DNA from: G963666535 sp963666535
GTDB taxonomy: Bacteria; Bacillota; Clostridia; Oscillospirales; Oscillospiraceae
Reading direction: 5' to 3'
Assembly (NCBI GenBank): GCA_963666535.1
Contig: OY762913.1
Span: 2,852,001 to 2,916,000, forward strand
DNA length: 64,000 bases
The notes beneath the pieces were generated by a model. The model was not told the origin of the DNA. It ran no database searches and saw only the letters and a list, made by a program, of their open reading frames with translations. A program made the translations under genes and the position numbers. Positions 52,907-62,042 of the stretch are shown here, piece by piece (the first letter of the stretch is position 1; every line of letters starts with the position of its first letter).

Positions 52907-53775
52907 TAATGCTTCCCCTCGCGATAATTGTGGTACCAGAACATGAGAAGCGCCATGGAGCAAATCAGTAGATAACCCAGCACGCTCCATCCGTCGGGCA
53001 CATCGCCGAACAGGAAAAAGCCCAGCACAGCGGCAAAAATGACCTGAGAATAGTCATACACCGAAAGTTCACGGGCCGGCGCATAGCTATAGGCGGCGGT
53101 AATGCCAAATTGTCCAGCGGCGCCGCCTATCCCCGCGCCCAGCAGCCACAGCAGCTGCATCCACGTCATGGGCGCATGAACGGCCAGTACATAGGGCAGT
53201 GTCACAAGGCAGGAAAATGCCGAGAAAATAAAAACAATATAAACCGCCCGTTCCCCCCGCTTGCTCATGATGCGCACAATGGTATAGGCCATGCCAGCCC
53301 CCATGCCACCCACCAGCCCAATAAAGGACGGGAACAGATCTAGATTGGCAAAGGACGGTTTCACGATGAACAGTGCCCCTGTAAAGGCCACCACAACAGC
53401 CGCAGTCTGCATGGGTGTCAGCTTTTCCTTGAGGAGAAAATAGGAAAACAGGATGGCGAAAAAAGGGGACATTTTATTGAGCATGGAAGCGTCGGACAGT
53501 ACCAGATGATCCACCGCGTAGAAGTTGCACAGCAGGCCCACCGTGCCGCAGACCGCGCGGGCAATGAGGTATTTCCAGTTGCCCGGCCCCGCGGGCTGGA
53601 AGCTGTCGTGGTTTTTCAGCATCAGGAAGGTTACCACGAGCAGGGCCACAAAATTGCGGAAGAATGCCTTTTGGAAGGACGGGACATCCCCTGCCATGCG
53701 GATACAGACGGCCATAAGTGCGAAGGAAAAAGCGGCTACAAGAATGCAAAGGATGCCTTTATGTCTGCTTTTCAT
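52906..53775 (-). CDS. EamA/DMT-family permease
   Basis: A 289-residue drug/metabolite transporter with ten predicted helices in two EamA repeats (HKGILCILVAAFSFALMAVCIRMAGDVPSFQKAFFRNFVA...; MLNKMSPFFAILFSYFLLKEKLTPMQTAAVVVAFTGALFIV). Direction and substrate are unknown. GAGGAACC precedes ATG 53775. It diverges from a class II aldolase gene. A second EamA gene lies on the other side of that aldolase gene. Confidence 0.9.
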   Translation of the reverse strand: MKSRHKGILCILVAAFSFALMAVCIRMAGDVPSFQKAFFRNFVALLVVTFLMLKNHDSFQPAGPGNWKYLIARAVCGTVGLLCNFYAVDHLVLSDASMLNKMSPFFAILFSYFLLKEKLTPMQTAAVVVAFTGALFIVKPSFANLDLFPSFIGLVGGMGAGMAYTIVRIMSKRGERAVYIVFIFSAFSCLVTLPYVLAVHAPMTWMQLLWLLGAGIGGAAGQFGITAAYSYAPARELSVYDYSQVIFAAVLGFFLFGDVPDGWSVLGYLLICSMALLMFWYHNYREGKH

Positions 53776-53928
53776 CTGCGGGTTCCTCTTCTCTGCGTTG
53801 TTCCCTTTTAGTGTACCACAACCACCGAGAGAATGTAACCCTTGCGTTGCATCCTTGTCTGCACTGCGCTATAATAATGTCTAATGATTCAGAACGCATG
53901 ATCCTGTGCAAGAAAGGTGCTGTAATTG

Positions 53929-54564
53929 ATGGAACATTTCATACAGCGGCAGCTGATCTGCTCTCTTGGGCGGCGCATGTGGGAAAAAGGCTGGGTGGCC
54001 GCTAACGACGGCAATCTGAGTCTGCGGCTGGACAACGGCCGCTTTCTCATCACACCCGCTGGGGTGAGCAAAGGATTCTTGACGCCAGAGATGCTTCTGC
54101 TGGTAGATGACTCCGGCGTGCCGTTGGGACAAAGCGCTTGGCATCCCTCCTCGGAAACACCGCTGCATCTGGCCTGCTACCGGGCGCGGCCCAACATAGG
54201 AGGTGTGTGCCACGCCCACCCTGCCGCTGCCACCGCCTTCGCCTGCGCCCGCATAGCCATCGACCGGCCCATTCTGGGGGAGACGGTGATGACACTGGGC
54301 TCTGTCCCAGTCGCGGACTACGGCCGCACCGGCACGGCGGAGCTGCCTGCCGCTGTTGCCCCTCTGCTGCCGGACCATGATGCGATCCTGCTGGCAAATC
54401 ACGGGGCGCTTACCCTGGGGTCTGACCTGGAAGCCGCCTATTGGCGGATGGAAACCGTGGAGCACACCGCCCAAATTCACCTGAACGCGTGTCTGCTGGG
54501 TGGCGGAGTGGAGCTAACGCCGGAACAGGTGGCAGCGCTCAAGGGCGGCAAAGCGGCCCAATAA
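53929..54564 (+). CDS. class II aldolase/adducin-family protein
   Basis: A 211-residue zinc-dependent aldolase of the fuculose-phosphate/ribulose-phosphate type. EKGWVAANDGNLSLRL carries the conserved N/GNLS phosphate loop, CHAHPAAATAFACA the His-X-His zinc ligands, and LLANHGALTLGSDLEAAYWRMETVEHTAQ the third His and the C-terminal helix. It cleaves or epimerises a sugar phosphate; the sugar is unknown. The start is taken as ATG 53929, one codon after a TTG. An EamA transporter follows by 22 bases. Confidence 0.88.
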   Translation: MEHFIQRQLICSLGRRMWEKGWVAANDGNLSLRLDNGRFLITPAGVSKGFLTPEMLLLVDDSGVPLGQSAWHPSSETPLHLACYRARPNIGGVCHAHPAAATAFACARIAIDRPILGETVMTLGSVPVADYGRTGTAELPAAVAPLLPDHDAILLANHGALTLGSDLEAAYWRMETVEHTAQIHLNACLLGGGVELTPEQVAALKGGKAAQ

Positions 54565-54586
54565 CACGAAAAGGGTGAACCCATTT

Positions 54587-55462
54587 ATGAAAGCAACGGG
54601 AACAAGGGCCATTTTTTTCGCAATCTTGGCTGCGGTGCTGTACGCAATCAACGCGCCGGTATCAAAGCTGCTTTTGGGTAGCATCCCCACGACCATGATG
54701 GCCGCTTTTCTGTACCTGGGGGCTGGGGCGGGACTGTTTTTGGTCGGCCTGCTTCAGCGCAAAACCGGAAAGATGCAGAAGGAGCAGCCCCTGACCCGGG
54801 CGGAGCTTCCCTACGCTGTGGGGATGGTGGTTCTGGACATCGCCGCGCCGATCTGTCTGATGTTGGGGCTTTCCATGACAACCGCGGCCAATGCCTCCCT
54901 GCTCAATAATTTTGAAATAGCGGCTACCTCTATCATCGCCCTGTGCATGTTCAAAGAGGCCATTCCCCGCCGTCTGTGGATCGCCATCGCGCTGATGACC
55001 CTCTCCAGTATGATCCTGTCCATTGAGGATATGAGCAGCTTTTCCTTTTCGGCCGGTTCCCTTTTTGTGCTGCTGGCCTGCGTCTGCTGGGGGTTTGAAA
55101 ACAACTGCACCCGGATGCTGTCCCAAAAGAACCCGCTGCAAATCGTTGTCATCAAAGGCTTTTTCTCTGGACTCGGTTCCCTGATCATTGCGCTGGTGAT
55201 CGGGCAGCGGACGGCGAACTTCCCCCTCATTTTGGCGGCGATGCTGCTGGGCTTTGTCTCCTACGGCTTGAGCATTTTCTTTTACATCTACGCCCAGCGG
55301 GAACTGGGCGCGGCCAAAACCAGCACCTATTATGCCATTGCCCCTTTTGTGGGTGTGGGGTTATCCCTTTTGATGTTCCACCAGCTGCCCGGCCTATCTT
55401 TTCTTTTTGCGCTTGTTATCATGATCGTGGGCACCTATTTCGCCTGTACAGACCAATCATAA
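54587..55462 (+). CDS. EamA/DMT-family permease (second)
   Basis: A 291-residue ten-helix transporter with two EamA halves (KATGTRAIFFAILAAVLYAINAPVSKLLLGSIPTTMMAAFLYLGAGAG...; FVSYGLSIFFYIYAQRELGAAKTSTYYAIAPFVGVGLSLLMFHQLPG). ATG 54587 follows AAAGGGTGA; GTG 54575 is also possible. It starts 22 bases after the aldolase gene and probably shares its message, so it may export or import a compound linked to that sugar pathway. Confidence 0.9.
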   Translation: MKATGTRAIFFAILAAVLYAINAPVSKLLLGSIPTTMMAAFLYLGAGAGLFLVGLLQRKTGKMQKEQPLTRAELPYAVGMVVLDIAAPICLMLGLSMTTAANASLLNNFEIAATSIIALCMFKEAIPRRLWIAIALMTLSSMILSIEDMSSFSFSAGSLFVLLACVCWGFENNCTRMLSQKNPLQIVVIKGFFSGLGSLIIALVIGQRTANFPLILAAMLLGFVSYGLSIFFYIYAQRELGAAKTSTYYAIAPFVGVGLSLLMFHQLPGLSFLFALVIMIVGTYFACTDQS

Positions 55463-55623
55463 CTGCCCCAGATCGTAGGGTGCATGGAGAAACACCCTAT
55501 GGGAACCAGCAGCCTTCTGCGGACATGATTCCCAGCGCCACTTTTCTACCAGTTTTTTCTTGGCAATTTTGCCGCCGCCCTGCACATACTGATTTCGACT
55601 GAAATCAGAAAGCAGGTGTCCCC

Positions 55624-56379
55624 ATGTCGTTTCGCCGAAATGCCAACCTGCAGGCACTGTTGCCCGCACTCGGGATTCTTTTTGCCTGTGCGGCTCCGTG
55701 GTTCCTGTATGCTTTTTTACTGTTGGACAAGCCTGCCGCCGTTGCCGTGGACTCCTCTCTGCCGCTGGAGGAGCCTGCCGAAAAACTGATTGCCTTCACC
55801 TTTGACGACGGGCCCCGTATCGAAACCACCGTCCCCCTGCTGAAAGGTCTGGCAGAACGGAATGCAAAGGCCACATTTTTCCTTGTGGGCCATCAGATTG
55901 AAAAGTATCCCGCGCTTGTCGAGCAAATTCAAGCGGGTGGACACCAAATCGGCATACACACCTATGACCACGTTCCGATCACAAGCCTTTCTCATGAGGA
56001 TTTCGATCTGCAGGTGGCTCGGTGCAGGGAGTATCTGACCAGTCTAGTGGATTGCGACGATTTTGTTCTGCGCCCCCCCTATGGGTTTGTGGATAACAAC
56101 GCGCTGCTCTGGTCAGAGTGCCCCATCGTCCTCTGGTCCATTGATCCTCAGGATTGGGCTGACAAGGATGTCAGCCGCATTGTAAATCACATCGTTAAAA
56201 ATGCCACGCCCGGCAGTGTTGTTTTGCTTCATGATTTTTACAAAAGCACCGTCACCGCAGCACTGCAGGCCATCGACATTCTGCAGCAGGATGGCTACCG
56301 CTTTGTAACGGTTACCGAGCTTTTTGCCGCCGAGGGGATTCACTTGCAGGATGGCACAGTATATCGCCGCGCCTCCTAA
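55624..56379 (+). CDS. polysaccharide deacetylase (NodB homology), membrane-anchored
   Basis: A 251-residue carbohydrate esterase 4 enzyme. One N-terminal membrane helix (about residues 13-35) is followed by the NodB domain: FTFDDGPRIETTVPLL (Asp61/Asp62), GIHTYDHVPI (His112/His116 metal ligands), RPPYG at residue 150, DPQDW, and VVLLHDF (catalytic His). It removes N-acetyl groups from a cell-wall glycan such as peptidoglycan, outside the membrane. The ribosome site is weak (CAGGTG), which lowers confidence in the start. Confidence 0.9.
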   Translation: MSFRRNANLQALLPALGILFACAAPWFLYAFLLLDKPAAVAVDSSLPLEEPAEKLIAFTFDDGPRIETTVPLLKGLAERNAKATFFLVGHQIEKYPALVEQIQAGGHQIGIHTYDHVPITSLSHEDFDLQVARCREYLTSLVDCDDFVLRPPYGFVDNNALLWSECPIVLWSIDPQDWADKDVSRIVNHIVKNATPGSVVLLHDFYKSTVTAALQAIDILQQDGYRFVTVTELFAAEGIHLQDGTVYRRAS

Positions 56380-56521
56380 CCCTTCTGTGGCAATCCGGCC
56401 CCAGAGGGCCGTTCCAGCTCATTTAAAAAAGGCTTGCCCTTTATTTTTAACAGACAGACCATGATAATACCCGAAGCGTCCCACCTGCATGGCTGAAAAA
56501 ATTTGGATTTTAGCCCCATAG

Positions 56522-56566
56522 AAAAAGGTCACGGATTTCTGTTCGAATCCGTGACCTTTTTTTCTT
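56522..56566. terminator. bidirectional terminator between deacetylase and phosphomutase genes
   Basis: AAAAAGGTCACGGATT and its complement around TCTGTTCG, with TTTTTTT on the + side and A-run on the other. Confidence 0.92.
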
Positions 56567-56650
56567 GTGTTATCGTTGGATTGCCGCCTTACAATGAGCG
56601 AGCTACACCCTCAAGCTGGGCGGGGGAAGTATGGAATGAACCTGAACATC

Positions 56651-58381
56651 CTACTTTTTCAGCGTTTCCGCCCAGTCGGCATATTTTTTCAGCTTCTCAT
56701 CGCAGGCCCCGCGGTCATCGGCCTTCGCCAAAACATACACTTTTACCTTTGGCTCGGTACCGGAGGGACGAACCAGGATGCTGGTTCCATCTTCCAACTC
56801 GTAACGCAGGACATTGGAGCCGGACAGCTCCATTTTTTGTGTACTCCCGGTGATGGCGTCGAATTGCACGCCATTGCTGTAATCCTTACGGATCAGCACT
56901 CTTACCCCGGCAAGCACCGCCGGAGGTTCTGCACGCAGTCCGTCCATCAGCGCCTTCATTTTTTCCAGACCATCCAGCCCTGGCATGACAAGATTGAGGG
57001 TCTTCTCTCCAAAAACGCCATACTTTTCATACAACGTTTCGATCGCGTCGTACAGTGTCATGCCCTGCCCGGCGTACCATGCGGCCATTTCCACAAGCAG
57101 CAGAGAGGCGGTAACGGCATCCTTGTCCCGGACGTAATCGCCCAGCATATAACCATAGGATTCCTCATAAGAGAAGATTACCTTGCCCTCACCCTTAGCT
57201 TCCAGCTCATTCTTCTTTTCGGCCATGAATTTAAAGCCGGTAAAGGTATCATAACAGGTGACACCATTTTCCTCCGCCACCTTGCGCGCCATCTCGGTGG
57301 TCACGATGGTTTTCAGCGCCACCGGGTTTTCCGGCATGGTACCCGCTCGCTGTTTGGCCCCGATGAGGTAGTCCAGCAGCAGTACACCAGTCTGATTGCC
57401 GGAGATGGTGATGAACTCCCCGCCCTTGTCCCGCACCATGATGCCCACCCGGTCAGCATCCGGGTCGGAACCAAGGATAAAGTCGGCACCGTTCTTTTTT
57501 GCCAGGTCTACAGCCAAATAAAAGCCTTCTGGATTTTCAGGATTGGGAGAAACCACGGTGGGAAAATTTCCGTCAATGACCATTTGCTCGGGCACGCAGA
57601 GGACATGCTTTATGCCCAAACGGCGCAGCGCCTCGGGAATGAGCTGGTAGCCGGTTCCGTGAAAGGGCGTATACACCATTTTGAAGGTATCCGCCACCTT
57701 TTCCACACAAGCACGGTCATTGACCTGGGCCATAACGTTGGACAGGAACTTCTCGTCGGTCTCGTTGCCCAAGAGGGTGATTTTTCCGCCCGACAGCGCC
57801 GCTTCATAATCGGCGCGCTTTACACAGGAGAACACATCCAGCTCCTGCATTTTTGCTGCGATGTCGGCCGCGTGTTGGGGCGGCAGCTGCGCGCCGTCGG
57901 CCCAATAGACCTTATATCCGTTATACTCCTTTGGATTGTGGCTGGCCGTGACGTTGATGCCCGCGATACAGCCGTACTCCCGGATGGCAAACGACAGTTC
58001 CGGGGTAGGGCGCAGGGCTTCAAACAGGCGCACCTTGATGCCGTTGCCCACCATGACGCAGGCCGCCTCCCGCGCAAACTCCGCCGAATGGTTGCGGCAG
58101 TCGAAGCAAATGGCAACGCCTTGGTCGGCGGCCTGCTCCCCCTGCGCCAAAATCACCTGGGCAAAAGCCTGGGTGGCGTGACGAATCACATGAATATTCA
58201 TGCGATTCAAGCCCACGCCCATGACCCCCCGCAGACCCGCGGTGCCAAATTCAAGCTGCCCAAAAAAGCGGCTTTCCAGCTCCTTCTCATCCGATGCCAG
58301 AGCCACAAGTTCGGCCCGCTCATTCGCATCCAGCGCAGAACTGCGGAGCCACTGTTCATAAGTTTCCCGATAGGACATCAT
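56651..58381 (-). CDS. alpha-D-phosphohexomutase (phosphoglucomutase/phosphomannomutase)
   Basis: A 576-residue enzyme that moves phosphate between C1 and C6 of a hexose. The catalytic Ser loop is TASHNPKEYNGYKVYW, the Mg loop DPDADRVGIMVRD and the sugar-binding loop EESYGYML. The C-terminal RPSGTEPKVKVYV binds phosphate. Length fits the PgcA-like Firmicute class. Start is ATG 58381 or 58378 (two ATGs follow GGGAGGTAAAA). Confidence 0.95.
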   Translation of the reverse strand: MMSYRETYEQWLRSSALDANERAELVALASDEKELESRFFGQLEFGTAGLRGVMGVGLNRMNIHVIRHATQAFAQVILAQGEQAADQGVAICFDCRNHSAEFAREAACVMVGNGIKVRLFEALRPTPELSFAIREYGCIAGINVTASHNPKEYNGYKVYWADGAQLPPQHAADIAAKMQELDVFSCVKRADYEAALSGGKITLLGNETDEKFLSNVMAQVNDRACVEKVADTFKMVYTPFHGTGYQLIPEALRRLGIKHVLCVPEQMVIDGNFPTVVSPNPENPEGFYLAVDLAKKNGADFILGSDPDADRVGIMVRDKGGEFITISGNQTGVLLLDYLIGAKQRAGTMPENPVALKTIVTTEMARKVAEENGVTCYDTFTGFKFMAEKKNELEAKGEGKVIFSYEESYGYMLGDYVRDKDAVTASLLLVEMAAWYAGQGMTLYDAIETLYEKYGVFGEKTLNLVMPGLDGLEKMKALMDGLRAEPPAVLAGVRVLIRKDYSNGVQFDAITGSTQKMELSGSNVLRYELEDGTSILVRPSGTEPKVKVYVLAKADDRGACDEKLKKYADWAETLKK

Positions 58382-58396
58382 TTTTACCTCCCGTCA

Positions 58397-58798
58397 TCAC
58401 AATGCACTTTTAGACAGAAGCAAAATCTTTTTTGCTTCCTCCAGCCGACTGCCAGGAACATAGAGATCTACCCCATAGCCGGAGAACCCCAGAATGATTT
58501 TCCCCAGTTGTCCCTGATAGGGCCGCTGGGTGAATGAGGGGATTCCAGAAGCCAGCAGCCGCGCCTGCATGACCTCGCAATCGCCGCCGAAGTCTGAGGT
58601 CTCCCCCAGATACTCCGCCTGCTCCGGCAGCCCGTCCCCACCTTTTGGCCATTCTTGGGTAAAGTCCTCGCCGCCGGTATGCCACACGGCATCCTCCCGC
58701 AGCATGGCTTCTGGGTGCAGTTCCTGCAGCATCACGCTGCCACAGACGGGGCAGGTTGTCCCCTCGTATTCCTTTTCACATGTTTCGCAAAAACCCAT
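58397..58798 (-). CDS. DUF2007-like protein with N-terminal zinc finger
   Basis: A 133-residue protein. The N-terminus CETCEKEYEGTTCPVCG holds two CxxC pairs that should bind zinc. The rest, LGETSDFGGDCEVMQARLLASGIPSFTQRPYQGQLGKIILGFSGYGVDLYVPGSRLEEAKKIL, is a small alpha/beta fold of the DUF2007 (putative signal transducing) type. The function is not known. AAGGAG lies 9 bases before ATG 58798. It sits between the phosphomutase and rlmH genes in the same direction. Confidence 0.78.
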   Translation of the reverse strand: MGFCETCEKEYEGTTCPVCGSVMLQELHPEAMLREDAVWHTGGEDFTQEWPKGGDGLPEQAEYLGETSDFGGDCEVMQARLLASGIPSFTQRPYQGQLGKIILGFSGYGVDLYVPGSRLEEAKKILLLSKSAL

Positions 58799-58829
58799 AA
58801 GACAACACTCCTTACCAAATGACGGTTCA

Positions 58830-59312
58830 TTACTTATGATACCCAGATCCCTCCATTATCTTAAACCCGCGGTAGAGCTGCTCCAGCAGCATCACCCGGG
58901 CCAAATGGTGGGGAAAGGTCATTTCTGACATCGACAGCCGAAGCTGTGCCGTTTCCTTGGCACTTTCATGAAGTCCGAAGGAACCCCCGATTAAAAACGT
59001 CAGTTGGCTGCTGCCCTGGGTGGCCCAATGCTGCATGCGAGCCGCCAAACCCTCGCTGGAAAGGCGCTGCCCCTCTACGCAAAGGGCAATGACAACAGCT
59101 GCCTTGGGCAGCTTTGTCCGGATGGCAGCGCTCTCCTTTTTCAGGGCTGCTTCGATCTGCGCGGGGGCGGGGTTTTCGGGCAAGCGCTCCTCCGGCAGTT
59201 CGGTAACTGTCAGCCGACAATAGCCCCCAAGACGCTTGGTATACTCCGTCACCGCATCCATATAAAATTTCTCTTTCAGCTTTCCCACACAGAGAATCTG
59301 GACGTTCAGCAT
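58830..59312 (-). CDS. rlmH: 23S rRNA (pseudouridine-1915-N3)-methyltransferase
   Basis: A 160-residue SPOUT methyltransferase that modifies helix 69 of 23S rRNA. LNVQILCVGKLKEKFYMDAVTEYTKRL is the family start, LTFLIGGSFGLHESAKE the SAM-binding knot and MLLEQLYRGFKIMEGSGYHK the C-terminal hallmark. A normal length. It follows the WalJ-type hydrolase gene by 13 bases, a common order in Firmicutes. Confidence 0.97.
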   Translation of the reverse strand: MLNVQILCVGKLKEKFYMDAVTEYTKRLGGYCRLTVTELPEERLPENPAPAQIEAALKKESAAIRTKLPKAAVVIALCVEGQRLSSEGLAARMQHWATQGSSQLTFLIGGSFGLHESAKETAQLRLSMSEMTFPHHLARVMLLEQLYRGFKIMEGSGYHK

Positions 59313-59325
59313 GCTGCCCGACCTC

Positions 59326-60117
59326 TCATTCTATGTAATAACGACGGGAACATTCGCACCGGGGCGCCACCTCCAACACGACGTCCCGCTCCGTCGAGGC
59401 CCCCATCGCCGCCAGTGCCTGGCGCACCACTTCGTAGGCCCGCCGGGGCGTATTGTTCTCTGTGCTCAGATGGGCCAGCAACACCGTTCGCGCCCCCGCC
59501 TGCACACAGTGGCGAATGAGCGCGCCCCCCGTTTCGTTGGACAGGTGTCCATGGTCCCCTAGGATACGCTGTTTGAGATAATAGGGATAGGCGCCGGAAC
59601 GTACCCAGTCCTCATCATGGTTGGTCTCGGCCACCAACAGATCAGCCCCTGCTGCCTGCTCCAGCACCTCCTCGGTCAGATGGCCAAGGTCTGTGGCCAC
59701 TGTCACCCGCTTTCCCCCGCACATGACGGAATAGCCAACACTTTGGGCGGCGTCATGCGGGGTAGAAAAACTTCTTACTGAAAGCGTGCCGATCTCCAAT
59801 TCCTCCCCAGGGTGGAAGGGCACCAACACCTCGGCTGCAGCGGGGATGCGGCAGCAAAGCTGACCGGCCGTTCCTTCGCTGGCGTAGATGGGCACCTGAT
59901 ACTGCCGGGTGAGCGTGGCAAGACCGCTGATATGATCAGAGTGCTCATGCGTAATCAGGATGCCGGAAAGAGCCGCCGGCTCCACCTCCAGTTCCCGCAG
60001 CGCCTTGGTGATACGGCGGGCGGAGATGCCCGCGTCTAACAGAATATGTGTTTTGCCGTCGGACAGCAGCATGGAATTGCCGCTGGACCCACTGGCTAAT
60101 GTACAGAGCTGCAGCAA
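59326..60117 (-). CDS. MBL-fold hydrolase of the YycJ/WalJ type
   Basis: A 263-residue metallo-beta-lactamase-fold protein: LCTLASGSSGNSMLL at the start, then THEHSDHISGL (HxHxDH metal site), SVGYSVMCGGKRVTVATDLGHL and LAHLSTENNTPRRAYE. Family members are nuclease-like and take part in cell-wall or DNA-repair processes. TTG 60117 is chosen as the start because GGGAGG lies 7 bases upstream and the protein then begins like other family members. A longer frame to 60192 has no site. Confidence 0.9.
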   Translation of the reverse strand: MLQLCTLASGSSGNSMLLSDGKTHILLDAGISARRITKALRELEVEPAALSGILITHEHSDHISGLATLTRQYQVPIYASEGTAGQLCCRIPAAAEVLVPFHPGEELEIGTLSVRSFSTPHDAAQSVGYSVMCGGKRVTVATDLGHLTEEVLEQAAGADLLVAETNHDEDWVRSGAYPYYLKQRILGDHGHLSNETGGALIRHCVQAGARTVLLAHLSTENNTPRRAYEVVRQALAAMGASTERDVVLEVAPRCECSRRYYIE

Positions 60118-60196
60118 AATAAATCCTCCCAACAAACGGTAAAAGAGCCCCGGCTTTGAGCGCGTTCCCACGGGGGCAGCAGTTTTCCCCACACAG

Positions 60197-60220
60197 CGGA
60201 AGGTGTTTAAACCTTCCGCC
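60197..60220. other. hairpin between walJ-like and murA genes
   Basis: CGGAAGGT...ACCTTCCG with a 6-base loop. No T-run. It may be an mRNA structure in the murA-walJ gap. Confidence 0.4.
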
Positions 60221-60278
60221 AGTTGGAGCTGACTCTTTTGTGGGAATACGGCCTTTCCGGGGCCCCTATTTTGGATGC

Positions 60279-60423
60279 GTTAACTTAATATCTGCTGAAC
60301 AAAACAAAAACCTATTCATAGCAATTTTCCAAGCTGTTTTTATTTTGCTGCCCAAAAGGACAGAAACTGACCTTTTGGCAAATGCGATACGAAAGTCGCA
60401 TTTGTTCAGTGGACGTTAACTTA
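60279..60423. mobile_element. MITE-like hairpin repeat, copy B (145 bp)
   Basis: Shares with 14099-14366 the left end ATATCTGCTGAACAAAACAAA, the middle CCAAAAGGACAG/CTGACCTTTTGG hairpin, the CGATACGAAAGTCGCATTTG block and the right end GTTCAGTGGAC. It is bounded by the direct repeat GTTAACTTA (60279-60287 and 60415-60423), a likely target-site duplication. CTGAACAAA and its complement form short terminal inverted repeats. No coding capacity. The right direct repeat contains the stop codon of murA. Confidence 0.7.
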
Positions 60424-61708
60424 CCTGCGTATCTTTTTCCTCATCAGACGCGAAAATGGTCCGAATATCGGCCCCCACACTGGACAGCTTATGGACAATG
60501 TCCTCATAGCCGCGCTCAATATGATAGATGTGGTCGATCTCAGTTTCCCCCTCAGCGGCAAGACCCGCGATGATCATGGCGGCGCCCGCCCGCAGGTCGC
60601 AGGCGCACACCGGCGCCCCGGTGAGCTTTTCCACGCCCTCAATCACCGCTATTTTCCCATCCACTTGAATATGCGCGCCCATGCGGCGAAATTCGTCCAC
60701 ATAGCGGTACCGGTTGTCCCACACGCCCTCTGTCACGACGCTGGTTCCCTCTGCCATGCAGAGAATCGCGGCAACTTGGGGCTGCATATCCGTGGGAAAC
60801 CCCGGATAGGGTAAAGTCTTTACGTTGGTGCGGAAAAGCCGCCCTGTGCGGCGAACCAGAAGCGCGTCGTCCTGCTCCTCAATTTCCACACCCATCTCCA
60901 CAAGCTTTGCGGTAATGCAGTCCAGATGCTTGGGGATCACGTTGCGGATCAGCACCTCGCCCCCCGCTGCAGCCAGTGCGGCCATATAAGTACCCGCCTC
61001 GATCTGATCCGGAATGATGGAATAAGAACCACCCTTCAATCCGTCCACCCCGCGAATTTTGATCACGTCGGTACCCGCGCCCATGATGTCGGCCCCCATG
61101 GAATTGAGGAAGTTGGCAAGGTCTACGATATGCGGCTCCTTCGCCACGTTTTCAATCACGGTAATACCTTCCGCCAGAACGGCGGCCAGCATGATATTCA
61201 TGGTGGCCCCCACAGAAACCATATCCAGATAAACTTGCCCGCCAACCAGACGGCCGTTTTTGGCGACGGCGTGAACCACGCCGTTGTGCACCTCGACCTC
61301 GGCCCCCATGGAAACAAAGCCCTTAATGTGCTGGTCGATGGGCCGACCGCCCAGGTCACAGCCGCCGGGTGGGGGAACTTCCGCCACGCCGAATCGGCCA
61401 AGCAACGCGCCAATCAGGTAATAAGAGGCACGGATCTTCCGGGCCAGCTCGTACGGAACCTGCTTGTTGCAAATATGAGTACAGTCAATCTCCATTGTGG
61501 TACGGTTGATGGTTCTAATGTCAGCCCCCATATCCTGCATGATCTGCAAAATTTGCGTCACGTCGCTGATCTGGGGAACATTTTCGATACGGCACACACC
61601 ATTTACGAGCAATGCGGCGGGGATAATGGCTACCGCCGCGTTTTTTGCGCCGCTGATGTCAATGGTCCCATGCAGCGGGTTTCCGCCGCGGATCAAGTAT
61701 TTTGTCAA
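60416..61708 (-). CDS. murA: UDP-N-acetylglucosamine 1-carboxyvinyltransferase
   Basis: A 430-residue enolpyruvyl transferase: the first committed step of peptidoglycan synthesis, joining phosphoenolpyruvate to UDP-GlcNAc in the cytosol. GTIDISGAKNAAVAIIPA holds the Lys22-Asn23 pair; PPGGCDLGGRPIDQH holds the fosfomycin-target Cys117. TTG 61708 is chosen: GAGGTG lies 6 bases upstream and the protein then begins TKYLIRGG, as in the family; a longer frame to 61765 has no site. The last residue (Ser) and the stop are inside the repeat copy B direct repeat. Confidence 0.96.
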   Translation of the reverse strand: MTKYLIRGGNPLHGTIDISGAKNAAVAIIPAALLVNGVCRIENVPQISDVTQILQIMQDMGADIRTINRTTMEIDCTHICNKQVPYELARKIRASYYLIGALLGRFGVAEVPPPGGCDLGGRPIDQHIKGFVSMGAEVEVHNGVVHAVAKNGRLVGGQVYLDMVSVGATMNIMLAAVLAEGITVIENVAKEPHIVDLANFLNSMGADIMGAGTDVIKIRGVDGLKGGSYSIIPDQIEAGTYMAALAAAGGEVLIRNVIPKHLDCITAKLVEMGVEIEEQDDALLVRRTGRLFRTNVKTLPYPGFPTDMQPQVAAILCMAEGTSVVTEGVWDNRYRYVDEFRRMGAHIQVDGKIAVIEGVEKLTGAPVCACDLRAGAAMIIAGLAAEGETEIDHIYHIERGYEDIVHKLSSVGADIRTIFASDEEKDTQVS

Positions 61709-62042
61709 ATCGCGCACCTCTTTGTATATCATCATCAGGCGGCAGAAAAGCTTCCGCCAATCCAAGAATTGTATTATTTAGTTGATTATGCTACACTGCT
61801 TCACAATCATCGATTATTATAGCACTATTGTCCCCAAAGCGCAAAGAAAAATTGCATTTTTTAAAAACATACTTGCATTTTGAAGAATTTCTTTTATTTT
61901 GAAGGTTCAGCGGGCACGCAGCCATTGGAAAAGCAAGCGGTTAGACCTATCTGGCACGCATCAGCCGTGCTGCCTGCGTGGCTTCGTTTCCCGCAAAAAT
62001 GGACCGCCGTCTCAAGGACGCGGCCCATTTTTATGCATCATT
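61709..62042. other. intergenic region with terminator
   Basis: The gap between murA and the GGDEF gene (both leftward) is AT-rich in the middle and has no gene. It must hold the murA promoter. An imperfect hairpin at about 61996-62032, followed on the minus strand by TTTTTG, is a likely terminator of the GGDEF gene. Confidence 0.5.

Noticed and set aside
56567..58537. 656-codon frame opposite the phosphohexomutase
   Set aside because: Shadow of a gene with full catalytic motifs; the start lies in the terminator region.
60926..61822. 298-codon frame opposite murA
   Set aside because: Shadow; His/Asn-rich with no family marks.
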